This document shows positions 51,818 through 64,000 of a stretch of 64,000 nucleotides of DNA, piece by piece. The notes under the pieces are model-generated. The model was not told the DNA's origin, made no database searches, and worked only from the letters and a program-made list of their open reading frames with translations. Position 1 is the stretch's first letter, and each line of letters begins with the position of its first letter. Both the position numbers and the translations under genes were made by a program. The DNA lies in contig OZ023216.1 in the NCBI GenBank assembly GCA_963995525.1, positions 36,119,468-36,183,467 of the forward strand, in the 5' to 3' direction. The stretch comes from Escarpia spicata (taxonomy: Eukaryota > Annelida > Polychaeta > Sabellida > Siboglinidae).

Positions 51818-54387
51818 CGAATAACATATATTATTATTATTATAGGTAAACTGATAACGTTGATCAACTTACGTATGCAATCTTATGATTATAGTATGTA
51901 ACAGCAAGAAACGTATTTCCCATTGCATAACCACGAATACTCGAATAATACAAATTATTAATAATGTAAAAATGCATCATCGTTACTTAATCCGACCAGG
52001 CAACAGGTATGCACCTTTCAGTCACCCTTGGCTTTGTTGTTACGGCAGCTAAAACGACGCACTCCTAGCATCCAGTCGATGTACAACTGACACTGTTCCC
52101 ACATATCCCGAGATGAAGACTCGCCTGTATGACACATAGTCATTCTTCGAGTTCCTGCTTTCTGTTGGTGTTGACGCGTCTTCTCTTTGACTGGTTTGCT
52201 CCGGTCTGTGACCCTATCCACCAGTCACTTTCTCTTTCGTTTCTTCATTGTGTGCGATTAATTCAAGCAACTTTATGTTTAGTAGAACAATATCAGATTT
52301 TTTAATAAATGTACTTTGTACAATGATGTAATAACTTACGATAACGTATATCGCGTAATACGCACATATAATATAAAGTAAAGCAGTGGACTTCATATTG
52401 TGTACGTGTATCATATATTCAAATTGTGCACGAGAGTCATCTATTCAAATTGTGCACGTGAGTCATATATTCAAATTGTGTACGTGATTCATCTATTCAA
52501 AGTGATACATTGTACATTTGATAAGCTGTTATCCAAGCAGAAACATTTACGATTACCTAATAATAACAATAAATTGCCCAAATCGTCTTTCCTCCTCTAT
52601 AAGTAACAGTTCATTATAAAGTAAAACAGGTATTCAGTTATTAATTTAACTGTTTTTGGAAAGCCGTGTTCCCTTCCGCTGCCTTGAAAGTTCATCAAAT
52701 AAGCTAACGTATACCATCCCTGGTGGGAAGCCAAATTCTCTGTCTGGAAAAGTGACCAGCCAAATTGTATAACTGATTGACATGACAGATTGAACTAGTT
52801 TTAAGTCGCTGATATTGTTTTAATTATTTTAAAGATTTTTTTTATCATATGTAATTAAGTTGAAGAAAGCTTACAAACTACGTCATTGAATAATAGTAAA
52901 TATAACTAAATTAGCAAAATGTCCTATGTATTATAATTTCTTTACAAAAATGTATATGCCTATACAAGTCACCTTAAAAATAACCACATTTGTTTGATTA
53001 TTTTTACAATGGCTTTACCGAAATATTTCATTATCGAAATGACCTATTACCTAAATGTCCAATTGCCAAAACGTTGTATTACCAAAATATATGTTGACCA
53101 ACTAGTTATACTAGTTATACAAAGTGTCCTTTGCCAAAAAGCCATGGTCGTGGATTCGTGTGATGATGTAGATATATCTCATTTCCGCGTTAATACTCAT
53201 TCTTGCCTGCACTTTGTAAATATTAATGGAATTTTATGATGAATAGTTGCATGGTGTTACACTAAGTCTAAAGCAACACATAAAATGTTTACTTCAACAA
53301 GTTAAGGAAAGATAACAATAAGAGTTAATAACTGTCTATTACTTATACACATTACCCATGTGTAGCCGTTACTAGGTAGTAGTAGTATTGCAACCGTTCA
53401 CAACAGACATACAGCAAATTTGTTATTAAATATACGAAGGGGCACTTTACCACATGTGGCTACTTGCCCCACATTACCCTATTTTGACATTGATTTACAT
53501 AAATACTGCGAACGTTTCAACGAATCATTTTGCCACGTGTATCATTCGTGCATGTTTAACGAAAAAAAGGCAGCATTTTATATATCCGTGAAGTACTCAT
53601 TTCATAAAACTAAACCTGTTCAAATGCCAATCATGTCTGCGATGACGTAAACAATAGTTTCGCCTCCGCATACGTTATGTTGTACGCGATGACTGCGTCA
53701 TGACTTCCATAGTTCCGGCGCAATCAGACACGTTTACTGTCTTCACCATATCGATGACGTCAACGAATATGTTATCTGAATCGTTTTTTTTTTTACATAG
53801 ATAGTTTATCAGTTGTATCTGCTTGTACAGACTTGTTGATTTAGTACTCAGTAAAGAATGGGTTACACATAGGTTATGACAAATGATGACATGTGGATGT
53901 GTGGCCCGTATGTTCGCGCGTGCGTGTATGCCTGTGTGCGGACGTGCGGGCGTGCATACTCGCATATCTCACATAATAAACGCATACTTGAAAATGAGTG
54001 TGCTCATTATAGGCGAGTTTAGAACTCGCGCTGTTCGAGTACATTGATATATCAAATACGTTGTATTGGATCAAATGAATCACCATAATACGTCCCCGTG
54101 AAAATGGAAGGTGTCATGATTTGGTCTCTGGGGAATACAGTATGCAGCAAACATTGCGTGTGCCGGACTACAATCAATAGAATGCAAATAGTCCTATTGC
54201 TGAGTGCGTGCAGTTTGAATAAACATATAGTCTGAATGGTGCTGTTACCACATAGCATGTCTCTGGTATTATGTGATTATTACCATCCAATAAGATGTAT
54301 ACATTATAGTCGAGATGAACTGGTGTGGCAAGGAGTGAAGTTATCTAAAACTGTTTCGAGTAATTCTAAGGATTTGATATAGTGCTA

Positions 54388-54388
<1 letters not shown>
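51818..54388. other. No gene seen except a small tandem repeat
   Basis: A minus-strand ORF at 52221-52018 (68 codons, hydrophilic, contains MWEQCQLYIDWMLGVRRF) looks protein-like but has no recognised domain. Positions 53000-53120 carry several near-copies of the phrase accgaaat / taccaaaatat. Confidence 0.35.
52399..52505. repeat. ~31-bp tandem repeat, four copies
   Basis: Units read attcaaattgtgcacgtgag followed by tcatat or tcatct. Starts are near 52418, 52444, 52470 and 52496. Confidence 0.7.
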
Positions 54389-54696
<308 letters not shown>

Positions 54697-54924
54697 CGCG
54701 TATGCGTGATTATCATTGCGTACTGCGCTGTACGCAGTGGTACGAACTTGCCATTGTAGGCATACAACGTCGACAAGCATTGACTATTTTTTATTTGCAA
54801 CCAACGGCGTAATGCGCCTTAATTATTGCGGATGAAATATGTACCATTATGTCGTCTGCCATCAATTTGCATGTCTACAGCTGCGATGTGAACTGTTATA
54901 CATCTTTTATCACGTAAATCATTC

Positions 54925-55165
54925 GTGCGAGCGTTGCCTGGCAACGCCGTTCGATGTAATTTGATCGGCGACGGGATTTGCAACCCGCGCTCTGGGTCTC
55001 GCTCTCTGCGTCGTTTCTATAAATATGTGGAGGGGGTACTCCACCAACTGGAAAAGCCACTCGTATCGCCAAACGCGTTTTTGACCGCTGCTGAAGGGCA
55101 AAGCTCTCATTGCCGCCAGCTGTCACTCGTACCAATCAGTCAGTAGGGCGTTGCCTGGCAACCGC
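54925..55165. promoter_or_regulatory. Promoter-like cluster with two RFX X-box motifs
   Basis: The exact 13-mer GTTGCCTGGCAAC, a consensus RFX X-box, occurs at 54933-54945 and again at 55150-55162. Between them are TATAAATA at 55018-55025, a CCAAT box at 55132-55136 and GC-rich sequence. X-boxes are bound by RFX factors, which in animals control ciliary genes and others. I see no start codon or exon with a convincing frame nearby, so the driven gene and the direction are unknown. Confidence 0.45.
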
Positions 55166-55189
55166 TCGAGATCGGCGCTGACTCGGTTA

Positions 55190-55203
55190 GCCCCCCCCCC
55201 CCC
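55190..55203. repeat. Poly-C run
   Basis: Fourteen cytosines, just downstream of the X-box cluster. Confidence 0.95.
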
Positions 55204-55204
55204 G

Positions 55205-57890
55205 ACGCGGTTATTGCTTTACTGCGATTTTGATAACCTAGCCGTTGCCTGCTGTGTCAACCTGACAACGTTATAAACACGTTTTTGTTGCTAATATTAG
55301 CGTGGCGCCAGCGATGACGAATTTAATAATAAAATTCACACCGCAGCTATGCATAAGCTAATGTATGCACACTCAGTGTGTGTTGTTCACACTGTTAGCC
55401 GTGAAAATAATAATGCATGTGGTTGTCGTACACACTCGAGTCATTTGAGTAAGCCGTCATTCTAGGTTTTAACACATTAATTAATAATCGCACCGTGCAC
55501 AGGCATTTGATTCAATGCGCCGTTTCGTGTAAGCCTATGTGTGTACGCAAGCACGCGCGCAAAATACGTGGTTATTATTTTGACAATAGGCCTACATGCA
55601 CATGCAAACACAACAACTGCCAGTTCCCACGCAGATCTAAGCTGAATAACACTTTGCATAATTCAGTCTGTTCATACTAAATCGGTTCCACCTTTCTCTC
55701 AACTGCTTGATGTATTTGGTCGATATAAATCACATTCAAGTGTCATTTTTCACATAAAGCGTGGCTATGGCATGACTTATTTGCTTGTCATACAACAGTA
55801 TATATTTATATATATATATATATAATTATATATATATATATATATATATGGGGCAGGTGGCACGGATGCGTCCGTGCACGTCTTGCTATACATTTCGTGT
55901 TCTACGACATAACGTAATTAATTGACTCTAAGAAATGTAATTATTCTCTACAAAAACTCAAATTTATTTTACAAACTGAATGATTCCCGTGACGAATTTA
56001 AAAAAAGATCTACTGATAGGTAAAACATACTTGATGATAATGAACAGGTGACAGCGTGTACTTGTAGTACACTACAAACACATTGCTATGTAGTACGTGT
56101 CGATCTATTGTATACTTAATGCAACATGTTTCGCATGATCGACTTGGGGGGGGGCGTGTCGACAGAACATTGGATGAACCCGTGACCTGTTGGTGGCGCT
56201 GTCATGCTTCACTCGTCGCATACAATGGTTGTTCGTTGGCGGTAACAACGGCGCCTGTCGAAGTGTTTATGCGTAATTGTTCTACAGCGACGCCCCCCAC
56301 GCGCACACATTAATTGCGGCACACTCGCAGGCGGGAGGGAGTCGTCCTGATTCAACAGCTGATGGACAGGCAGTGTGGTTGTTGCAAATAGGTCAATGCC
56401 TTTGGCGCAGCAGTAACGCGAACCATGTGGGGTATGCGATCGCACACATTTGTCGTCGAAGCAGTCGTGGTGCTTAGTTTACAATATCTTCGCGTAGGTA
56501 AGTGTATGGAGATAATTTAAATTTTATTTGTGTTTCTCGTAGCCGTAGGAACCCAGCTTTCCCACTAGGGCTGTTTGGTGTTTAGAAATTCGACTTCAGC
56601 GACCATCGACTTATTACCTTTTAGGTTGTATGGCAGGTTCAAGAGTGTTCAGTTATATAATCCGCCGCTCTGGTTTAAGGCCGAGTCGGCGGTTGCGGCG
56701 TCTGTTTACTGGCCCCTCGAGGCGTGCTGCGGCGATGTAGACGTAGACTGCTACCAGCATCACGCGCTGTCGACGGTTGCCAGATCTAGCTGTCATGCTC
56801 TCACGTCTAGACGACCGTAGAGGGCAGGTCCCTATGCTGCTCGGGGCACTTTTTTACCGCTGCCCTTGTCAGTGAAGTCGGTCGCTAATACAGTCGGGCT
56901 AGGCTGGGCTGGGCTGGCTTTGACACTGACACGTGGAAGCAACCCAATTTGTATTGATGTTATAATGAACGCATGCGTAAAACATCGGTGTAGGCCCTAT
57001 CTATCATGTTCAGTAGCTAGATACACAATAATATAAGTATTATTTATGTGATGTAATGCCATGTTTTGTTCAATTTGGGAATGCAACTTGATTGATTGAT
57101 TTAATTTATTCAATAATATGTACATGCAATAAGTATTGAGAAAAGACTGTGTCACACACGCACGTACACACGGGAATAACACACAAAAGTTCACTTATTT
57201 CCAATGTTGTCCTAGCTAAAAGATAATAAAAATTAAATCATAACGATATTATGATAATTAAAATACAATGATTAAATATTAGAAAGAAGATATGACAACA
57301 TAAAAACATCCCGAATTACGATCTCTTACTTTTAAGACCCTTTGTCGTTTTGATGACGGTCATGTGCCACATAAATAACCAGAATATATTTTTTATTTTA
57401 TCAACTAAGCTGCCCTTTTCTAAACATGTTCGTTCGTGCATTCACACCTACATTATCATGTGTATATTTACATGTACATGCATACATACGAATACAGAAG
57501 AAATTACCCCCGTATACAAATTGTTAATTGTGGACAGTGTAGCCATGCATTTACCATCGACATCAAGCCAACATCAAATGTCGAAACAATTAGTTGTAGG
57601 GTCACCACAAGATGTGATTAATTTATATGTGAATACACCTAAACTATAAATATCACTGACCATTGTACTATGCTTTAAGATGTAACGATACTCTATGGTT
57701 GCAGCAGACTATCCTCGACACTATAACCTCAACTAGATGGCACACAAGTTTGGAGCCACCTTGACCAATGTTAAAGACTAAATGAAATTAAATTCTAAAT
57801 GTCTTTGAAACTTCGCATACGTAAGCTTAATACTCGTGTCAAGTACTGTGCAAAATATGAAGCCTTATTCATTGCGAACTCATGTTACTA
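55205..57890. other. GC-richer region without an identified gene
   Basis: Contains (TA)n at 55798-55850, tandem ggctgggct units near 56900 and several short ORFs (56083-56313, 56575-56820) with no domain I recognise. Confidence 0.35.
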
Positions 57891-57892
57891 AG

Positions 57893-58584
57893 CCCGCTCA
57901 AACGTGGTCATTTGCGTGTCTCGAAGCAACCAGCCCATCAGATGTTGCTGACGTCACGTCACCATAGACAATGCCGCTGAGCGCGCCTTATCCGTTAGCA
58001 CGGCGAGCGGCGGTGCGGTTTGTTGTTTTAGACTGTACATGAAATTGCAATTGCAAATCTAATATGTTTTTATATCACCGTAAATATAATAATCTTATCT
58101 ACCAGTGTGTCGCTGGATGTACACAGGGATTGTGTTAACTTTATTGAGTTATTGCCTTTTGAATATCGCGAATGTTCAACCTTTCATTATATCCGCTAAG
58201 CATTCGAGATGTTCAAACGACAATAACTCAAAAACGGCACATTTGTAGATATGATTATTATCTTTACTGTGATATAAAAAAATATTAAATCCCATTACAA
58301 GTTTAAGTATTCGCAATCTTCAAACGGCAGTAACTCAAAAAGTAAACACAATGCCCATGTGCATCCAACGACACATTTATAGGTAAGGTTATTATCTGTA
58401 CGGTGATATAAAATAATATAAAATTCCGCGTTTGCAATTTTAGGTACGGCCTGAAACCCAACCCGCATATATGCGCACCATGCTAAATCCTAGCGGTGCT
58501 ACCTGCGGTGACGTCACCTCGATCGCTCAGTGTCGCAACAAACTGTGCAGAAAACCGCGACTACAAGAGGGGCTTTGAGCAGGG
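57893..58584. mobile_element. ~0.7-kb foldback MITE
   Basis: The left end cccgctcaaa matches the complement of the right end (ccctgctcaaa). The inner sequence also mirrors: tgacgtcacgtcacc against ggtgacgtcacc, and aaattgcaattgcaaat against the complement near 58430. In the middle, two ~120-bp units (caataactcaaaaacggcac, cagtaactcaaaaagtaaac) repeat in tandem with tttatagg/tttgtagatatg words. It is non-coding. No target duplication was identified. Confidence 0.7.
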
Positions 58585-58589
58585 TGACG

Positions 58590-59985
58590 GATGTGATTAA
58601 AACATTAGTTGATTGTCAGGACACTATTTAGAGTAGATTTCATTCACATTTGGGATAAAAAAAGGTTTATTTCACTTACTCTTCAGAGGACGCAAATCTG
58701 TGCCATGCTGATGTCTGGACAATTGCGATAACGTCATTTATTTTATATGAAATTATTTATGGATTAGTGATAATTATGATTATCAGATATGATAAAAGTT
58801 TGCAATTCCAGAAGTTGTTAGAGTTTCGCTGTACTTATATTCTTTTAAAGGGTGGTTGGCTGTTCCGTTACTCGGAATCAGCCATGGTGGTAACTATTAA
58901 TAGGCAGTTCCCGGAATTGCTTGTTTTGAATTCGGGAACATCGCGACCGCGCTGATCATCAGTTTATTCTTCAGGCACCTGTTGTGTTGCCAGTTTAGTT
59001 GCCTACTATCTGAATGTTATGTTTACGTTTCGCGAGCTAAATATTCTAATTGCGATCAATGTTTTGGGCTTATTAAAAGCAACGTGACGGTCTGTATAAT
59101 ACAACATATATATTTGAGTCTTAAGAATATTATATTAATTAATATAAAACAAGGAACAGACAGATATGTATTCTTTAAAAGCTGGTTATATTAATGTTTA
59201 AGATTGAAAAACCCGTCATGTTCCACATAACTAGTAACTATAAATTTAAATGATTTTTTTAAACAAAATAGTTAATTCATTTTAAATCAAGCTTAATGAT
59301 TTATAAGATTGCCCACGTTGAAGTTTAACTATAATCATTACATCTAGATGTTACTAATATAAATATACACACGATTAACACACACATAAAGATTTGTTTC
59401 AACTTTGCATTTGTATGGGGTGATTAAAAGATATGCAATTTATGTGGTACGAATTATATAAACCAGAAAGGTTTTGGAAAAATGCTTATTACTCTGGGTA
59501 GTTAAATAATTTATGCGTAATACCAGAAAATGGCTAAATTAACTCTATAATAGTGACTTCTTATGCGCCAATATCCTCGAAAATCAAGCTCAATGGCGAG
59601 GTCTCGTGGACATGGCTGTAACAGCAAAGACGCTGAAAGTACACCACATCAATTTGCACAACGATAATAATTTTTGCCACCTAATGAATTTGCAACTACG
59701 AACTAAGCATCACAGCAAATCAACTCGTTAATAAGAATAGTGACAACATATGCTTCAAGACGAGATTGCAATTCCGTTTTGTGCGTGTGTTATCAGTGAC
59801 CAAGCCCTACAAGTTACAACTTAATTGCGACATTAACTTGTTATCTGCATACCGCCAACACCAGTCAGGGTTATAAATCATGACACAACATCCACTGAGT
59901 AAATTGCCACCTACTGTTACTGTAATGGCTGTTTTTGTTTCATGTAAACAAGAAGGAATCGGCGAGGAAATTATTCGATAGTGGA
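58590..59985. other. No gene seen
   Basis: AT-rich DNA with short unsupported ORFs (58767-58955, 58982-59194). Confidence 0.4.
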
Positions 59986-59989
59986 ACGC

Positions 59990-60325
59990 AGTGGTGTCTG
60001 GCTAGAGTTTCGGACTCTCGACCGAGAGAACCCGGGTTCGAATACTATGTTGCGGAGTCGAACCTTGGGCAAATTCGTTTACTCTACGTTGTTCCAGTTC
60101 ACTCAGCTGTATGAATGTGTATCTGGCTATAGATAGTGGTGGATATTTGTGTAAGAATAGTCTTCGCGCATTAATTGCAGCGTGACTGAATGCTTCCCTG
60201 AGAAGTCGAGATGGTATTCAATTGAACTTGTCTGCCAGGGAGTAAAATATAAAGCTTGTTGGTCAATCCTTAGGACTGGATACTGCGCTATATAAGAACT
60301 TACCTTTATATTTTACTTTTTTCAT
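59990..60325 (+). mobile_element. tRNA-derived SINE, plus strand
   Basis: The head reads gtggtgtctggctagagttt (A-box region), and then gggttcgaatac, a B box at about 60034-60045. The body has gaaccttgggcaaattcgtt, agttcactcagctgtatgaa and tggctatagatagtgg, and the tail has tctgccagggagtaaaatat and gcgctatataagaacttac. It shares all of these with the minus-strand copy at 21095-21395, so it is the same family. Confidence 0.85.
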
Positions 60326-60329
60326 CGAT

Positions 60330-61020
60330 TTACCCGTTTTTTTTCTCTCATCATTTATCACCACTTATCACTTTACGGAAATTAAACAAGTTTCCTATAA
60401 CTAAACTGTATAATACATCTTGTCGTTGACACATACGCTCTCTGTCGTTGACAAGCCTGTAATGTTTGTCTCTTAAATTACATTTAGCAGCGTGTGGTTG
60501 TGAAATTATTTCGCGGCATAACACACATTGATTACACCAATTTCGTTACATGATTATTACACAGAATGAAAATAACGAGTAGTGGTAGGTGTGTTGTGAT
60601 AATATTAACACCAATGGTCGGTGAGAATGGTTGGACGGGTAACTTGTTCTGTGATGCTGTGGGTGCGCGTCTGGTTCCCACAATAACATTTAGGCCGACG
60701 AAGATAGTAAGTGGGACGATGTACAACCGATTCAGCGAACTTCTGTATACTACATTCAAATTTATATGTCAGGTGGAAGATGGTGGAAGTATCCCAAGCA
60801 GTCAATCAACCAATCAATCAATCGAAATAGTTGTAACGCCAGCACGTTCATGTTGGGTGCTGTTTTGCACATACGTTACGCCAGCGTATTGTGGGTTTAT
60901 CCGGCTACTGTTTTTAGAGACGTTCAGTGAGTGTGACGACGCTGTTAATCGGATTCCAAGTTGTTAATGCTATTAATTATTCTCCTTTAGTATTTTGGCG
61001 AACATTGCGATAGTCCGAAC
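60330..61020. other. No gene confirmed
   Basis: The 133-codon plus-strand ORF at 60566-60967 contains IFICQVEDGGSIPSSQSTNQ-like low-complexity sequence and no domain I recognise. Confidence 0.35.
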
Positions 61021-61024
61021 CAGA

Positions 61025-61150
61025 CCTGGGGCCGAGTACATTTTCATGAGTACAAGTACGAGTACGAGTAGTTTGAAGATGGGTGAGTACGAGTACATTG
61101 CTAAAAGCTGAGTACGAGTAAAAGTACAAGTACATTTTGTTAAATATTAA
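61025..61150 (+). mobile_element. hAT-like terminus with (GAGTAC)-type repeats
   Basis: Begins cagacctggggccgagtaca, followed by gagtacaagtacgagtacga repeats. CAGACCTGGG is a hAT-type start, and dense gagtac words are typical of such elements. No opposite end is seen. Confidence 0.45.
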
Positions 61151-62225
61151 ATAATAACGTATTTTAAGATTATTAATTAACCTAATTTATATAACTCGGC
61201 AAAAGTGAATATGCAATGGCAATTGTTCAATTTTTTTGACGAAAACTAAAAAACCTATATTTCATCAACAATGAAATTCATTTCATTGGCATTCATTTCA
61301 GTGGCATCGTATGATCTTATCATCTATTTGCCATTGCACCGAATGAACATGAGTTGTTCACAAGTTGAGTTTTTCAGGCTGCACTGTTCAGGGCAGAATA
61401 CTTTCTCGGCTATGCTAAATACCTTTTCAACTGGGGCTGATGAGGCTGGAATGCAGAGATGGTGAGGGACCAACTGAGCCACAGTTGGAATACTCAGAAC
61501 TGCAGTGGGTCACTGTGCCGATCTGTACATGGCTGATTGAGGTATTCGTTCACCTCTTCAATCAGCAATCTGCTGATATTATAAGTTTGCAATTTATATT
61601 TTCTGATCGTAGACTACTAGTTGTTGAGAGGGTTAACACATGTCCACATAACAGGCTCAGCATCCCCTTTGGACTTTTTAGCCAGGCTGCTGGCATGGGA
61701 TTATACTAGTGTAGGAGGCAGTCGGAATCGAGCCACCTTACTTCTACAGAGGAAGACTGGCAGTTCTTGATCTTAGCAGTTAGCACTGTCAGTTCTTGTT
61801 CTTAGCAGTTAGCACTGTCAGCCATTGTCCAGTGGCATGGTCTCCAGACTACATCAAAGGTATTTCCTGTCTAACTGGTCGGTTAAGTGCTAATTGGCTC
61901 TTTATGGACATCCTGGTGGCTTAATTAAACAAACAGGTTTATGGCCTGAACTGATAGCCAACAAATATTGTTGTGTTTCTGACTGGGAAAATATGCTGCC
62001 TGTTGCCATGTTTGGGTATCATAGTCATGGTTTTCAGAGATTGAGGATGTACTATGTTTAGGGACGGTAAGGTGGTATTCTATCAGAAATAATACAGTAT
62101 TTAAAAATCATTATCCGCCCGTCTTCATGGTGCATCCCGTAAATCTCGCTAGATCTCGCGCTAGATACGGCGCCGTCTCTGTATGACTAAAACGAACGAC
62201 CGTGACCTCCAATTCAGTTATGCTC
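61151..62225. other. No gene seen
   Basis: Contains a tandem duplicate of about 30 bp (gcagttagcactgtcag near 61775 and 61805). The ORFs at 61271-61465 and 61440-61709 have no known domain. Confidence 0.4.
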
Positions 62226-62239
62226 ATAGCTAAAAATAG

Positions 62240-62775
62240 GAGACAGACACATATCGCGAAAACTCAAGGGAAAGGTACTATGCACATGTGTGACACCAGC
62301 CTACCTGTATGGCCTAGAAACTATATCAATGACAGATAAACAACAGGAAAGGGTACAAGTGTACAAAAACAACTGGGTCAGGAGAATTACGAGGGTAAAG
62401 AGAATAGATAAGCGAAGAGTGGAAGAGTTGAGGGAGGATGTTGGTGTGAAAGAAAGTTTCAAGAAGAAGTTGGTGAGAAGTCGGTTGAAGTGGGCAGGAC
62501 ATGTGGAGCGAATGGGAGAAGAACGGATGGCAAAGAAAGCAGATGTCCGAAGATTGGAGGGAAACAGAAGACGAGGCTGAGGTAGGAGTATTGCGTGAAG
62601 AGAGATGAGATGGAAAGGGGAATGGTGGAAAAGAGCAAAATACCATGGAGAAGGGTGGTAAAGAAAGTAGTGCAAGCGCCATGAGGAGGAAGAGAAAGAT
62701 ACGAAAATGTTGACGTATCCAAGCCAGCCTCATCCCTAAAGACAGGGAACGACGAGGAGAACAACAACTAAAGTG
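62240..62775 (+). pseudogene. 5'-truncated RTE-like LINE, 3' end
   Basis: The frame from 62290 reads TPAYLYGLETISMT, VYKNNWVRRITRVKRIDKRR and RSRLKWAGHVERMGEER, which is the C-terminal region also seen at 40330-40560 in the first LINE. It stops at 62578-62580 and continues out of frame to the terminal cctcatccctaaagacaggg and an (AAC)n-like end near 62770. It is the same clade as the 37900 element but a different copy, more diverged. Confidence 0.8.
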
Positions 62776-62779
62776 CCGA

Positions 62780-64000
62780 TAGCAGTGTTGGCGGGGAACG
62801 GTGAATTGTCGTATGAAACTTGCTAGAATTTCACTAAAACCAACTTGTCTAAGAATTTGTTTGCATAATATTAAACAGATAAATGGTAAGAAGTTACAGT
62901 ATGGATTTGTTTCGCAAAAAGGATGCTCGTCGGCCAGCGCAGTAGAAAGGCAAACAGGATGAACGGTACGTTCAGAATGAATTGATTGATCCAACATATA
63001 ATGTCAAAATAAAATTTGATCAGCTTGTAACACGCCAAGTAGTGCATACACTGCAGTCGGGGTGAATTTGTTCTGATCTGGCGAAAAGTGCCAGTGCATC
63101 CCGGCATTTATTCTCCGTTGGTTGGTTGATTTACATGAAGAAAAAAAATTATGGTAACTTCACGCAGACTTCGAGAATACCAATTTCGCCGGCACCCCCA
63201 TAACACATTAAAAGTTAGTGGAGCTTACGGCTTGAAATCAAGAACTGATGACATGCGCATGTCTAAGACCTACGCAAATTAGAAAGTGGCGCAAATGATC
63301 AATTGTGAAGTGTGTCAACGAAATAACAAAGTTCGTTTGTTTATCAAATACCGAGAACGACACAATTATAGGTCCGTTTGTTGGATATTTTAGGAATTAT
63401 TATCGGGAAATCATTTGTAAGATTGCATAATAGAAAATGTAAGCTTTTAAACAATTCCGAGATCGTCGCGATCGGACGAGCCACATGGGTGCTGGCGAAC
63501 GTTGAATTCAGTGTTCTAGCTAGGACGGCATGCATCTGCCATATCAACCTTTCCAACGTACTGTTCTCACGTAAACAACTTTCCCCTTTATTTTAGTAAC
63601 AAATACAAACTGGGACTACACTTTAAACGAAAAATACGACAACTTCACAAATGTTTCCAGAAGCCACTTTAGTACGCATGTCGGTCGGACCCAGTTTCTA
63701 AGCGAAACGCGACGTAGCGGCTCCTTCAATTGAGAAATGTATGCTCTTCCTCGGACTCGTGTCATTTAAAAAATGAAATCGTGTTACTAACTGGCAGACG
63801 ATACACGTTTAAACATTAGTTTTGTCGATTGGCCTTTACCTTATACTCTATCATTATTATTATTACAGAGGTTGTTATTTAGGTCAGTACATAGGAACAT
63901 GTGCACATATTGCATATCGATACATAGAATCAATATTTATAATTTTATATCGGCGTGCATACAATATAGGCTGAGGAGAAAATGGCATATTACTTGCCGC
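62780..64000. other. No gene seen
   Basis: AT-rich DNA. The ORFs on both strands are short, overlap each other, and lack recognised domains. Confidence 0.4.

Noticed and set aside
52018..52221. 68-codon hydrophilic ORF as an exon
   Set aside because: It looks protein-like, but I found no convincing acceptor or known domain; left as unassigned.
60566..60967. 133-codon plus-strand ORF as a gene
   Set aside because: Contains a short tandem (caatcaatcaatc) translation and no domain; antisense ORF overlaps it.
62301..62997. 223-codon and 124-codon minus-strand ORFs
   Set aside because: Antisense shadows of the RTE-like 3' end, whose plus-strand frame has the recognised WVRRITR and RWAGHVERM motifs.

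Overview
The window reads as intergenic or intronic DNA of a metazoan, most likely a marine invertebrate, with no complete host gene that I can identify. It is AT-rich. It carries long (GT)n, (CA)n and (TA)n arrays, tRNA-derived SINEs, RTE-like and CR1/L2-like LINE remnants, hAT and pogo-type DNA transposons, and relics of a multi-domain protein family that I associate with aquatic invertebrate, lancelet and fish genomes. I cannot name the species.

Positions 1-5001 form a foldback element (A): two inverted arms of about 2 kb, built partly of ~60-bp tandem units, around an ~0.8-kb spacer with a (TCC)n/(CT)n tract. A short telomere-like tract and a CR1/L2-like reverse transcriptase fragment (minus strand) follow.

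Positions ~5945-29548 form a second, giant inverted structure (B) of 23.6 kb. Its arms (5945-13151 and 23828-29548) mirror each other through a series of arrays with periods of ~27, 131, ~727, 63 and 51 bp. The left arm holds a decayed minus-strand gene with a PIN/FEN1-like nuclease signature and a Tesmin/TSO1-like CXC end. The right arm keeps only the CXC and acidic C-terminal end of the same gene. The arms therefore look like two inverted copies of one gene-bearing element. At the axis lie a 647-bp MITE with a TA duplication (13152-13798) and a 10-kb TIR element (13801-23827; ends CCCAGC...GCTGGG) with AACGTT-rich subterminal arrays. The TIR element contains a broken DUF4806-like spliced gene remnant, a ~39-bp minisatellite, hAT-like ends, a hairpin MITE, a possible solo LTR, a SINE and a CACGTG-centred repeat cluster.

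From 29.6 kb on, the sequence is less dense. A two-exon candidate gene end at 29703-30555 has matching splice phases. Positions 37369-42523 are a hAT element with transposase relics, into which an RTE-like LINE (itself holding a small retroelement tail) and a MITE-like sequence have inserted. A second, divergent RTE-like LINE follows at 43262-45060. A pogo-like MITE, a near-perfect 390-bp palindrome built on (CA)n/(GT)n arms, a second hAT element, a promoter-like cluster with two identical RFX X-box motifs (54933-55162), a 0.7-kb foldback MITE, a second SINE and a truncated RTE-like 3' end fill the rest. Few stretches look like host gene sequence; most of the recognisable content is layered transposable elements.
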